Source of the DNA: Piscinibacter sp.
Lineage (GTDB): Bacteria; Pseudomonadota; Gammaproteobacteria; Burkholderiales; Burkholderiaceae_C
Assembly (NCBI GenBank): GCA_017983795.1
Contig: JAGOAS010000030.1
Coordinates: 1-41,819, forward strand
DNA length: 41,819 nt
Direction: 5' to 3'
Every line of letters begins with the position of its first letter. Within the stretch, counting starts at the first letter, position 1. This document shows positions 32,222 through 41,729 of the stretch, piece after piece. The notes beneath the pieces are model-generated. The model did not search any database. It saw nothing but the letters and a program-made list of their open reading frames with translations, and was not told where the DNA came from. Made by a program: the position numbers and the translations under genes.

Positions 32222-32737
32222 ATGAAGATCATCGAGATCGGCCCCGGCGGCGTCGCGCTCGGCGACGAGCACGACCACTGGCTGCTGCTCAGCGCGGCGC
32301 CCGAGATCGCGCAGCACGCGCTGCTCGACGACGCCGCGCGCGACGGCCGCCTGGCCGGCGTGGTGCTGCTCGATGCGCAGCTCGAGCACGCGGCGCGCCT
32401 GGCGGCGCTGAGCCGCGCGCGCCCGCTCGCGCTGTACGCGACGCCCGGCGTATTCGAGACGCTGACGATGCGGCTGCCGCGCCTGGGCGACCTGCGCTGG
32501 CACCCGCTGCCGGTGGCCGGAGACGTGCACAGCGCCGAGTTCGGCGTCGAGGGCATGGCGAGCCTGCGCTGCGTCGCCGTCGACGCCGATGCCAGCGAGG
32601 GCGACGTTGCGCATGCCACGGTGGGCGCGCGCCTCGCGCTGATCGTCGAGGACCGGCACAGCGGCCAGCGCCTCGCCTACTCGGCACGCCGCGGCGCCGG
32701 CACGCGCGGCGACGCAGGCCTGGAGATCGCCCGATGA
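32222..32737 (+). CDS. short PqqB-like protein (core region only), 171 aa
   Basis: The protein aligns with the middle of PqqB (PQQ biosynthesis, metallo-beta-lactamase fold, ~300 residues). DHWLLLSAAPEIAQ corresponds to the PqqB W-V-L-x-N-A-S-P-D-I segment; AGVVLLDAQLEHAARLAALS to I-L-T-D-x-Q-I-D-H-x-x-G-L-L; and ALYATPGVFETLT to the C-T-P-x-V region. ARLALIVEDRHSGQRLAYSAR matches V-A-L-x-I-E-N-x-x-x-G. It lacks the N-terminal Cys-rich zinc knuckle and the last ~100 residues, and the D-H of the PqqB metal motif is E-H. The reading frame is intact and its stop overlaps the next start (ATGA), so it looks like a maintained shortened homologue, not decay. Confidence 0.72.
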   Translation: MKIIEIGPGGVALGDEHDHWLLLSAAPEIAQHALLDDAARDGRLAGVVLLDAQLEHAARLAALSRARPLALYATPGVFETLTMRLPRLGDLRWHPLPVAGDVHSAEFGVEGMASLRCVAVDADASEGDVAHATVGARLALIVEDRHSGQRLAYSARRGAGTRGDAGLEIAR

Positions 32738-33387
32738 TCGCGCGCAGCACCTCGGCGCCGCCGCGCCCCGTGCCCGCGCTCGAGCCGATCTGGCTCGAGT
32801 GGGGTGCGCTCGCCGGCATGTTCGCCTTCGCCGCCTGGCTGCTCGGCGGGCGCGGCGTGTGGGCGCTGCTGCTCAGCTCCGACCCGACCGGGCTGACGCT
32901 GGTGATCATCATCGTCTTCGTCGCCGCGACGCTGTGGTGCGGCATGCGTGCGCGCGAACTGCAGCAGCAGCGCCGCCTGCTCGACGCGGCGCGCGGCGGC
33001 GCGGCGGAAGGCTGGGCGGCCGAATACTGGGCCGCGCTGGCTGCCGCGCCGCGCGACGCCGACGCGCCGCTGGACCTGCTGCTCGAACACACGCACGGCC
33101 CGCACGGCACGGCCTGGTGGGTCAACGGCATCCAGCTCAAGCTCGGCCTGCTCGGCAAGGTGATCGGCTTTTCCATCCTCGCCCTCGAGATCGGCGCTAT
33201 CCAGAACTTCGACGCCTCGCAGTCGCAGGAGCTGCTGCGCAGCCTGACCACCGGCCTGGGCGTCGCGCTGCTGACGACCATGGTGGGCCTGGTCGGCAAC
33301 ATCCTGCTCGGGCTGCAGCTCACTCGCCTGGATCGTTATGCCGACGCGCTGGTCGCCGAGGCGCAGCGCCGCGGGCTGGAACCCTAG
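32734..33387 (+). CDS. MotA/TolQ/ExbB proton-channel family protein
   Basis: A 217-residue protein with four membrane helices (about 22-42, 50-70, 133-152 and 166-190). The C-terminal helix pair carries GLGVALLTTMVGLVGNILLGLQL, the TolQ/ExbB signature where the conserved Thr residues line the ion path, preceded by GLLGKVIGFSILALEIGAI. The family forms pentameric stators around two ExbD/TolR/MotB-type partners and uses the proton motive force. Here the partner is the next gene, which starts directly after the stop. It is atypical in having a short N-terminus and a moderate cytoplasmic loop with WAAEYWAALA. Confidence 0.83.
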   Translation: MIARSTSAPPRPVPALEPIWLEWGALAGMFAFAAWLLGGRGVWALLLSSDPTGLTLVIIIVFVAATLWCGMRARELQQQRRLLDAARGGAAEGWAAEYWAALAAAPRDADAPLDLLLEHTHGPHGTAWWVNGIQLKLGLLGKVIGFSILALEIGAIQNFDASQSQELLRSLTTGLGVALLTTMVGLVGNILLGLQLTRLDRYADALVAEAQRRGLEP

Positions 33388-33993
33388 ATGCGGCGCCACC
33401 GTTTGGCCCGCGAGGCCGAGGTCGATCCGTTCTACGACATGTTGTTCAACATGCTGATCGCCTTCGTCTTCTGCTTCATCATCGCGCTGCTGGCGATGAA
33501 CCCGAAGGCGCTCAAGGCGGGCGACATTCCCTCCAAGGCGGAGTTCATCATCAACCTGTCCTGGCCGGACATGAACCCGGACGACATCGACACCTGGGTG
33601 CAGGATCCGGCCGGCAACCTGGTGTGGTTCCGCGCCCGCGAGGCCGGCCTGATGCACCTCGATCGCGACGACCGCGGCCTCACCAACGACGTCATCGTCG
33701 TCAACGGCAAGCAGGTGGTGAACCCGCTCAACCAGGAGGTGGTGACGATCCGCGGCATCGCGCCCGGCGAGTTCACCGTCAACGCGCACTACTACGAATC
33801 GAAGGACGGCCTGCCGGTGGAGGTGACCGTCTCGGTGATCAAGGTGAACCCGCGCGCCGAGGTGGTCTTCTACGGCAACGTGACGCTCGCCCGCAAGGGC
33901 GACGAGGCCACCGCTGTGCGCTTCACCGTGCTGCCCGACGGCACGGTGACCAACGTCAACACCCTGCCCAAGACCCTGGTGCAACGCCTATGA
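33388..33993 (+). CDS. ExbD/TolR-like protein with DUF2135-like periplasmic domain
   Basis: A 201-residue single-pass protein. The membrane helix begins VDPFYDMLFNMLIAFVFCFI, which aligns with the ExbD/TolR P-x-x-D-x-x-x-x-L pattern and keeps the Asp that conducts protons. After the helix the sequence is not an ordinary ExbD domain: LSWPDMNPDDIDTWVQDPAG, then GLMHLDRDDRGLTNDV and EVVTIRGIAPGEFTVNAHYY. The W-x-x-x-x-x-D-x-D-x-W-V-x-D-P-x-G and P-G-x-x-x-V-x-x-x-Y patterns recall DUF2135/YfaP-like beta-sandwich modules. A motor whose rod ends in such a module should contact something other than a TonB box. Assignment of the sandwich is from pattern memory. Confidence 0.75.
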   Translation: MRRHRLAREAEVDPFYDMLFNMLIAFVFCFIIALLAMNPKALKAGDIPSKAEFIINLSWPDMNPDDIDTWVQDPAGNLVWFRAREAGLMHLDRDDRGLTNDVIVVNGKQVVNPLNQEVVTIRGIAPGEFTVNAHYYESKDGLPVEVTVSVIKVNPRAEVVFYGNVTLARKGDEATAVRFTVLPDGTVTNVNTLPKTLVQRL

Positions 33994-34484
33994 CGACTGC
34001 CGTGGTGCTCAGTCTCGCCGCGCTCGTGCTGCTGTGCACGCTCGCCCTGCTGTGGTCGCGCTGGCCGGTCTGGCTGAAGGGCCTGCTGGTGCTCGCGGTC
34101 ACGGCCTTCTACTTCTATGCGGACGATGCGCTGCACGGCATCGCCGGCCTGCCCGCGCGCGAGGCCCTGCCCGAGCGCTTCGTGCTGCTGGCCGCGGTGA
34201 TCGAGGAGCCGGGCGCGAAGAGCAAGGGCGCGCTCTACGTGTGGGTCAACGAGCTGAAGGACGGCAAGCCCGCCGCGCAGCCGCGCGCCTACCGGCTGCC
34301 CTACCAGAAGGATCTGCACGCCCTGCTCGACGAGGGCATGAAGAAAGTGCGCCAGGGCATCAGCCAGATGGGCAGCACCGAGCCGAAGACGGGCCCAAAG
34401 GGCTTCTCGTGGCTGCGCCCGGGCAGCGACGAACAGAACGTGAAGATCCGCGACCTGCCGGTGCCGCAATTGCCCGAAAAGTGA
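33990..34484 (+). CDS. small membrane protein of the ExbB/ExbD-like cluster
   Basis: A 164-residue protein with two N-terminal membrane helices (about 3-22 and 28-46), then a ~115-residue hydrophilic domain (LLAAVIEEPGAKSKGALYVWVNEL..., YRLPYQKDLHALLDEGMKKVRQG) and a Pro-rich tail. The ATG overlaps the ExbD-like stop (ATGA), so translation is coupled and the three proteins are likely made in fixed ratio. I do not recognise a family. By position it is probably the third component of the membrane complex. Confidence 0.75.
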   Translation: MTTAVVLSLAALVLLCTLALLWSRWPVWLKGLLVLAVTAFYFYADDALHGIAGLPAREALPERFVLLAAVIEEPGAKSKGALYVWVNELKDGKPAAQPRAYRLPYQKDLHALLDEGMKKVRQGISQMGSTEPKTGPKGFSWLRPGSDEQNVKIRDLPVPQLPEK

Positions 34485-34494
34485 CGCCCGAGAA

Positions 34495-35187
34495 ATGAAG
34501 CGCGCCGCTGCCCTGATGTTCGTGCTGCTGGCCGGCTGCGGCGCGCCGCAAGACGACTCGCTGTTCCCGCTCGACGCCGGCCACCGCTGGGCCTACGACA
34601 TCACCACCGAGTGGGAGAACAACGTGGTCGAGCACGAGCCGCGCGTGATCGAGACGCTCGGCCGCGAACACCTCGAATCCGGCGAGGCCTGGCGGCGCCG
34701 CAGCGACAGCGGCGTCGACTACTGGCTGAAGAGCGATACGCTCGGCATCTACCGCGTGGCGACCAAGAACGATCTGCAGGAGGAGCCCGAGGCCGACAAG
34801 GAGCCGCGCTTCGTGCTGAAGGCGCCCGTCGCGGTCGGCACCAGCTGGCGCGCCAGCACCACCGCCTACCTGCTGCGGCGGCGCCAGGAATTCCCGCGCG
34901 AGATCCGCCACGGCCACCCGGCCGTGCCCATGAGCTACACGATCGAGGCGCTGGGCGAGAAGCTGCAGGTGCGCGCCGGCGCGTTCGAGAACTGCGTGCG
35001 CGTCAGGGGCGTGGCCGCGCTGCGCCTGTTCGCCGACCCGGTGGTCGGCTGGAAGGACATGCCGCTGATCACCACCGAGTGGTACTGCGCCGGCGTCGGC
35101 CTGGTGAAGCTGGTGCGCGAAGAGCCGGCCGAATCGAGCTTCCTGACCGGCGGCAAGCTGACGATGGAGCTGGTCGACTGGCGTTGA
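34495..35187 (+). CDS. outer-membrane or periplasmic lipoprotein, 230 aa
   Basis: A lipoprotein signal with lipobox LLAGC (Cys 15) at the end of a short hydrophobic segment. The mature part is mainly beta: DAGHRWAYDITTEWENNVVEH, ETLGREHLESGEAWRRRSDSG, YWLKSDTLGIYRV and CVRVRGVAALRLFADPVVGWKDMPLITTEWYCAGVGLVKLV. The closing W-Y-C-x-G-V-G-L-V-K pattern is like that of DUF3108-type and similar periplasmic beta-barrels that bind lipid or sugar. It follows the small membrane protein by 10 bp and belongs to the same operon. Confidence 0.75.
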   Translation: MKRAAALMFVLLAGCGAPQDDSLFPLDAGHRWAYDITTEWENNVVEHEPRVIETLGREHLESGEAWRRRSDSGVDYWLKSDTLGIYRVATKNDLQEEPEADKEPRFVLKAPVAVGTSWRASTTAYLLRRRQEFPREIRHGHPAVPMSYTIEALGEKLQVRAGAFENCVRVRGVAALRLFADPVVGWKDMPLITTEWYCAGVGLVKLVREEPAESSFLTGGKLTMELVDWR

Positions 35188-35276
35188 TGCCAGCCGGGCC
35201 GCAGCCCGGACAATACGCAGCCCTGCGTCGATCATCGGCCGGCACGGCAAACGCCGCGCCCGCCTGCAATCCTTCC

Positions 35277-35804
35277 ATGTCTCACGCCTTCCAGCCCGCC
35301 CGCCGCTCGCTGCTGTGCGCCCTCGCGCTCGGCGGCGTGGCCCTGCGCGCGGCCGCCGAGCCGACCGCCCCGCGCCGCCCCTGGCCGGCAGGCCGGCCGA
35401 CGCCGGCGCTGGACCTGCCCGCCTGGGGCGGCGGGCGCACGCGCCTGGCCGAGCTGCGCGGCCAGGTGATCGTGCTGAACTTCTGGGCCAGCTGGTGCGA
35501 GCCCTGCCGCGCCGAGATGCCCTCGCTCGAGCTGCTCGCGCAGCGCCACGAAGGCGACCGCCTGCAGGTGCTGGCGGTGAACCACCGCGAGTCGGACGCC
35601 GCCATCCGCCGCTTCATCGACGAGACCGCCCTCACCCTGCCCGTGCTGCGCGACGCCGACGGCGCCGCCGCGCGCGCCTGGGGCGTGGGCGTGTTCCCCA
35701 GCACCATCGTGATCGGCCGCGACGGCCGCGCGCGCTTCAGCGTGCTCGGCGAACTCGACTGGACCGGCCTCGAGGCGCGCGCATGGATCGCCGCCGTGCT
35801 CTGA
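35277..35804 (+). CDS. TlpA-type thioredoxin-like disulfide reductase
   Basis: A 175-residue exported thioredoxin-fold protein. The signal peptide ends near ALRAAAEP; the active site is WASWCEPCRAEMPSLE. The TlpA/ResA-type insertion is visible as LQVLAVNHRESDAAIRRFIDE, and the cis-Pro loop as VGVFPSTIVIGRDG. It would reduce disulphides, for instance of apocytochrome c or of the cluster's Cys-containing proteins. Its position between the lipoprotein and the transglutaminase-like gene suggests a role in maturing the periplasmic machinery. ATG 35277 is chosen since it gives a compact signal peptide. Confidence 0.88.
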   Translation: MSHAFQPARRSLLCALALGGVALRAAAEPTAPRRPWPAGRPTPALDLPAWGGGRTRLAELRGQVIVLNFWASWCEPCRAEMPSLELLAQRHEGDRLQVLAVNHRESDAAIRRFIDETALTLPVLRDADGAAARAWGVGVFPSTIVIGRDGRARFSVLGELDWTGLEARAWIAAVL

Positions 35805-35835
35805 ACTCCCTTTTCATCCTTTCGCGACCCTCGCC

Positions 35836-36945
35836 ATGACGCAACCCCTTACCCGCCGCCAGCTGCTCGAACGCAGCGCCCTCCTCGCCGCTGCGCCGCT
35901 GCTGCCGCTGCAGGCCTTCGCGCAGGAGCGCCGCTTCGAGCCGCAGCCCGGCGCGTGGCGCACATTCGACCTCGTCACCACCGTGAACGTCACCGAGGTG
36001 CTGGGCACGACGCGGCTGTGGCTGCCCATCCCCGATGTGGCGAGCGACTGGCAGCAGCCGCTCGAGAACAGCTGGAGCGGCAACGCCAAGCGCGCGCGCA
36101 TCGTGGCCGACCCGGCGCGCGGCGTGCGCATGCTCTACGCCGAGTTCGAGCCCGCCGCCGGCACGCCGACGCTGACGCTGACCAGCCGCCTGCGCACGCG
36201 CGACCGCGCGGTGGACTGGAGCGAGCACGGCCGCATCAGCGAAGACCCCGCGCTGCTGCGCGCCAACCTCGCGCCGACCACGCTGCTGCCCACCGACGGC
36301 ATCGTGCGCAAGACCGCAGTCGAGGCCACCCGAGGCGCGAAGACCGATCTCGACAAGGTGCGTGCGATCTACCAGTGGGTGGTGGCCAATGCACATCGCG
36401 AACCCACGGTGCGCGGCTGCGGCAGCGGCGACATCAAGGCCATGCTCGAGACCGGCAACCTGGGCGGCAAGTGCGCCGACCTGAACGCGGTCTTCGTCGG
36501 CCTGTGCCGCTCGGCCGGCATCCCGGCGCGCGACGTCTACGGCCTACGCCTCGCGCCCTCGGCCTTCGGCTACAAGGAGCTGGGCGCCAACCCCGCCAAC
36601 CTGAAGGGCGCGCAGCATTGCCGCGCCGAGGTCTTCCTGCGCGAGCACGGCTGGGTGGCGATGGACCCCGCCGACGTGCTCAAGGTGATGCGCCAGGAAA
36701 CCGGCAACTGGATCAAGGACCCGGCCCACCCGGTGGCCGCGCCGGTGATGAAGGGCCTGTTCGGCCGCTGGGAAGGCAACTGGGTGGGCTGGAACACGGC
36801 GCACGACGTGACGCTGCCGGGCAGCGAGCGCAAGGGCAGCCTGCCCTTCCTGATGTACCCGAACGGCGAGAACGACGCCGGCAGCTTCGACGAGCTCGCG
36901 CCGGACGCATTCAAGTGCACGATCAGCGCCAAGGAAATCGTCTGA
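35836..36945 (+). CDS. exported transglutaminase-like protein
   Basis: A 369-residue protein. The N-terminus LTRRQLLERSALLAAAPLLPLQAFAQ is a signal peptide with a twin-Arg, Tat-like look. The Cys-His-Asp triad of the transglutaminase core is visible: Cys ~213 in NLGGKCADLNAVFVGLCRSAGIPARDVYG, His ~261 in GAQHCRAEVFL and Asp ~277 in HGWVAMDPADV. Bacterial relatives are mostly periplasmic proteases or amidases, not cross-linkers. The upstream ~150 residues form a beta-rich domain (ERRFEPQPGAWRTFDLVTTVNV). It follows TlpA by 31 bp and closes the cluster. Confidence 0.87.
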   Translation: MTQPLTRRQLLERSALLAAAPLLPLQAFAQERRFEPQPGAWRTFDLVTTVNVTEVLGTTRLWLPIPDVASDWQQPLENSWSGNAKRARIVADPARGVRMLYAEFEPAAGTPTLTLTSRLRTRDRAVDWSEHGRISEDPALLRANLAPTTLLPTDGIVRKTAVEATRGAKTDLDKVRAIYQWVVANAHREPTVRGCGSGDIKAMLETGNLGGKCADLNAVFVGLCRSAGIPARDVYGLRLAPSAFGYKELGANPANLKGAQHCRAEVFLREHGWVAMDPADVLKVMRQETGNWIKDPAHPVAAPVMKGLFGRWEGNWVGWNTAHDVTLPGSERKGSLPFLMYPNGENDAGSFDELAPDAFKCTISAKEIV

Positions 36946-36964
36946 CGCCTTGATCGCCGGCAGC

Positions 36965-37006
36965 GCTGGCGGGCGCTGCTCCGCGCGGTGACAGCAGCGT
37001 GCCAGC
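36965..37006. terminator. two-tier inverted repeat after the transglutaminase-like gene
   Basis: GCTGGC (36965-36970) pairs with GCCAGC (37001-37006), and inside it GCTGCT (36975-36980) pairs with AGCAGC (36993-36998). The structure lies 20-60 bp after the stop codon and about 95 bp upstream of the next promoter. It may be a Rho-type terminator or an upstream activating site. No U-tract follows. Confidence 0.4.
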
Positions 37007-37100
37007 AGGCAACAGCGGCCAAGCCCGCCCGCCGCGGGCAAACCCTCGCTTTGGCCGCTTCGATTCGCCTTCGATCAGCCGAATGGCGCGCATCGCGGGT

Positions 37101-37116
37101 TGGCATGGCGTGTGCA
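37101..37116 (+). promoter_or_regulatory. sigma-54 (-24/-12) promoter of the aldehyde dehydrogenase gene
   Basis: TGGCATGGCGTGTGCA differs at one base from the pedF element (TGGCATGGCGTTTGCA), and both are on the coding strand of the gene they precede. GG and GC are correctly spaced. The start would be about 37127, giving a 30-base leader to ATG 37157. Together with the pedF match this indicates one shared regulator. Confidence 0.8.
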
Positions 37117-37156
37117 GAAGATGGGGCGGCTTCCCTTCATCCCACACGGAGACACG

Positions 37157-38677
<1,521 letters not shown>

Positions 38678-38691
38678 GGAGGAGAACGGCG

Positions 38692-39102
38692 ATGACGGAC
38701 GCGCTGCCTCGCGTGCAAACCACCGAGGCAGCGCGCGCGCTCGTCGAGGCGCTGCGTGCGCGGCACGGTGCGATCCTTTTCTACCAGTCGCACGGTTGCT
38801 GCGCGGGCAGCGCGCCGATGTGCTTCACCGAGCGCGAACTCGCGCTCGGCCCCGGCGACCGCCTGCTCGGCCGCCTCGACGGCGCGCCCGACGGCGTGCC
38901 CGTCTACGCCAGCGAGGCGCAGTGCGACTACCTCGCCGGCCTGGCGATGACGCTGGACGTCGCCCCCGGCGACAGCGGCAGCTTCGGGCTGGAAGATGGC
39001 TCGGGGCAGCACTTCGTGGTGCACTTCCGGCTGTGGACCGACGAGGAGGTGGCGCGGCTCGCGCCGATCGAGTGGGCTTTGCCGGGGCGCGGGGCTCCGT
39101 AG
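38692..39102 (+). CDS. DUF779 family protein
   Basis: A 136-residue protein with the DUF779 core: HGAILFYQSHGCCAGSAPMCF, a Cys-rich stretch (G-C-C-A-G-S-x-P-M-C), then GVPVYASEAQCDYL. Members are nearly always encoded right after an AldB/ExaC aldehyde dehydrogenase, as here. The role is unknown; the conserved cysteines suggest metal or redox chemistry in aldehyde oxidation. GAGGAGGAG before ATG 38692 is a strong ribosome-binding site. Last gene before the change in base composition. Confidence 0.9.
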   Translation: MTDALPRVQTTEAARALVEALRARHGAILFYQSHGCCAGSAPMCFTERELALGPGDRLLGRLDGAPDGVPVYASEAQCDYLAGLAMTLDVAPGDSGSFGLEDGSGQHFVVHFRLWTDEEVARLAPIEWALPGRGAP

Positions 39103-39416
39103 GCGCGGCGCGCCACATCGGCGTTTCAGCCGGGCGAGTGGCAGCGACCCGAAGCGGAAGTGGCCGGACTGAAGCCCGAAGCTTGAAAGCAGTCGTTCAC
39201 TGATCTCCTCTCAACGCATTGAAGCCTGGCCTTGTGGTCGGCGGGTTGCTGCGGAACAATTAGCTTGCCAACTAGGGTTCGGAGCTTGGTCGTAAGTCAA
39301 TGCCGCGATGGAGGAGGTTGACGTCGGAGTACGAGTTCCTTCGCGCGGCAAGGCGCCCGCGCATTAGAGAGGATCCAGCGGCAAGCATTTGGTACACCCT
39401 CGAGCGAAGCGTTCAC
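39103..39416. other. gap with falling GC, boundary of an accessory segment
   Basis: About 314 bp without a gene I can defend. The first 60 bp are still GC-rich; after ~39180 AT content rises clearly and stays raised to ~41.7 kb. The stretch holds no clear promoter, tRNA end or direct repeat that would mark an integration site. An ATG at 39300 opens the frame of the next gene but precedes Arg-rich residues with no ribosome-binding site. Confidence 0.5.
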
Positions 39417-41601
39417 GTGCCCAGCAGTGTCGTTAAGTACCGCATCTTCATCGCTAGCCCAAGTGGGCTGGAAGGGATTCGGCAGGCGTTTCATCGGACG
39501 CTAGACAACTACAATCGGCGTGAGGCGGTTCCGCGCAACGTAATGTTCGAGGCGGTCTCCTGGGAAGCCATTCCATCTGGCTTGGGCCGGCCTCAAGAGT
39601 TGATCAATGCAGAGATTCGCAACTGTGACTTCGCGGTGTTCATCTTCCGCGACCGTTGGGGATCTAGCACCGGCCTGAAAAGCAATTACAGCAGCGGCTG
39701 TGAGGAGGAATGGGCGCTGTGCAACGAGTTGTTCTTGGAAGGCAAGATGCAAGGCGTCCAACTGTATTTCCTTCCGGTGGATCAGGCGCGCCTGAGAGAC
39801 CCTGGAGCGCAACTCAAGAAGGTGTTGGTGTTTCGCAAGAAAGTCGAACGCGCTCGCCAGCACCTTTGCAAGGCCCTTTATGCAGATGACGAGTTTGCCG
39901 CCGAACTACAAACGTCACTTGCTGCTTGGATGCTGAAGCACGAACGTTCAGGGCCTCGGGTTGATCCAACCCGCCGCAGGCAGGAAATCTCAGCACCAAC
40001 ATCGCCGAGCGCTGCGTCGGACGGCCTGTCAGCTGGTCTATTGCGGCATGCGGAGGGCCTGATAGAGCAGAAGCCTGAATCAGCATTGCCGATTATTGAA
40101 GCCTCGTTGATGGCAGCGCCTCCGAACGACGTCGCCGCCAAAGCATTGTTTGCGAGAGCATACGTCTTGCGGGCATTGGGTCGCGCCGAAGAGGAGTTAA
40201 CAGTCTACGGCGAACTGGCTGCCCGCTTCGACGATGCGACCGATTTGTCAATTCGGGAGACGATTGCCAAATCGCTTGTTAACAAAGGCGCGTGTCTAAA
40301 CACGCTCGGACGCACAGAAGAGGGGGTCACCGTAATTGATGAAATGCTGGCCCGCTTCAGCGATGCTTCGGAGCTGGCACTCAGAGAATCAGTAGCTACA
40401 GGCCTTCTCAACAAGGGTAACCAACTCGGAAAGCTCGGACGCGATGAGGATGCAGTTGCCACCTATGAGGAACTGGAAGTTCGCTTCAACGGTTCGATCG
40501 AGTTGCCGCTTCAGAAATTGGTCGGATACGCGCTTTTCAACAAGGGCTTTGCCCTCGACCGCCTTGGGCGCAACGGCGATGCAGTGATCGCTTACGACAC
40601 ACTGCTCGCTCGACTCGGCGGCGCGAGCGAATTGGTGCTACGAGAGGTCTTCGCTGGCGGTCTTCTTGCCAAGGGCCAGAGCCTAGATATGCTCGGACGC
40701 TTCGAGGAGGAGATTGCCGTCTATAACAATCTAGTAGACCGCTTCGGCGACTCTACCGAATTGCCGCTTAGAGTGCACGTATCTGCGGCCCTCTTCAAGA
40801 AGGGCTTGACACTGGGCAAACTCGGCCGCACCGAAGACGAGATCACGTCGTACGATGGGCTGCTCGAAAGATTCTGGAATGCTATCGAATCGTCGTTTTC
40901 AGAGGTACTGGCCAAGGCACTGTATAACAAGTGCCTCAAGGTTGATGTGCTGGAGGGAATCGTCCTTTGCGATCAACTGCTCGAACGCTTCGGAACGGCT
41001 ACTGACCTGGAGGTCAGAGAGCCGGTAGCTAAAGGACTTCGGACCAAAGCCGACAACCTTCATGTGCTGGGGCGAAGCAATGAAAGTATCGCTGTTTACG
41101 ACGACCTCATTGCTCGATTTGGGAGCGCCACGGAAGTCCCTCTTCGCTTGGCTGTGGCGAATGGTCTACTGGGCAAAGGCGCGGTTCTGCGTGAACTGGG
41201 GCGCTATGAGGACGAAAGCGCCATTTACGATGAGCTGCGCGCGCATGGGGAGTGCGCGTGAATTGCTGCTCCGCGCCGCGGTCGCCAACGGGCTCGTCAA
41301 CAAGGGTATAGCCCTCGGTAAACTCGGGCGCAAAGAAGGGGAAACTGCCGCCTATGACGAACTGCTCTCCCGCTTTGGCGAGGCATCCGAATTTGAGCTT
41401 CGAGAGCCGGTAGCCAAGGGGCTCTTTAACAAGAGCGTTAATCTCGGGACGCTCCGGCGCCACCGAGAACAAGCGGCTGCGCTGGAAGAATTGGTAATGC
41501 GCTGCGGCCACGACAGAGAACTAGGCATCCAGCAGATTGTTAGGATCGCGTTGGATGAGTTGGCGATTCTCCGGTCGAAGGGGGCAGAGCCCGAATCGTG
41601 A
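39417..41601 (+). pseudogene. DUF4062 (TIR-like) plus tandem TPR protein, frameshifted
   Basis: An N-terminal domain (~1-170) has the DUF4062 pattern: YRIFIASPSGLEGIRQAF, WEAIPSGLGRPQELINAEI, CDFAVFIFRDRWGSSTG and SSGCEEEWALCNELF with the conserved acidic cluster. After a linker, TPR-like repeats of 43 residues (129 bp) run from ~40137: LVNKGACLNTLGRTEEG..., each with N-K-G and L-G-R-x-E and ending L-x-x-R-F-x-x-x-x-E-L-x-L-R. I count eleven; repeat 7 is four residues short. In repeat 9 the frame breaks near 41238, giving a stop at 41261, while the repeats continue in another frame to 41601. GTG 39417 is the likely start. The architecture resembles predicted bacterial conflict/defence proteins. 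Lower GC than its neighbours suggests transfer. Confidence 0.75.
40137..41565 (+). repeat. 129-bp tandem coding repeats (43-residue TPR-like units), about eleven copies
   Basis: Unit starts fall at 40137, 40266 and 40395, then at the same 129-bp step, apart from a shortened seventh copy. The copies have diverged at DNA level, but the N-K-G, L-G-R and R-F positions stay fixed. The 2-base irregularity near 41238 shifts all later copies by frame. Confidence 0.8.
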
Positions 41602-41729
41602 GGACAATGAAGCCACACCGGTCTGTCGCTGGTCGCAGCTTGTGGCCGAAGCTAGCCTGCGGCAACCGCCATCCGCAATCGAGTCACCACAGCGGTTGAT
41701 GTCCCAGGAAGTGGTGTAAGTCCTTGAGT

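Noticed and set aside
39300-39416. Start of the DUF4062-TPR protein at ATG 39300
   Set aside because: It would add 39 Arg-rich residues before the domain without a ribosome-binding site; GTG 39417 fits the family N-terminus.
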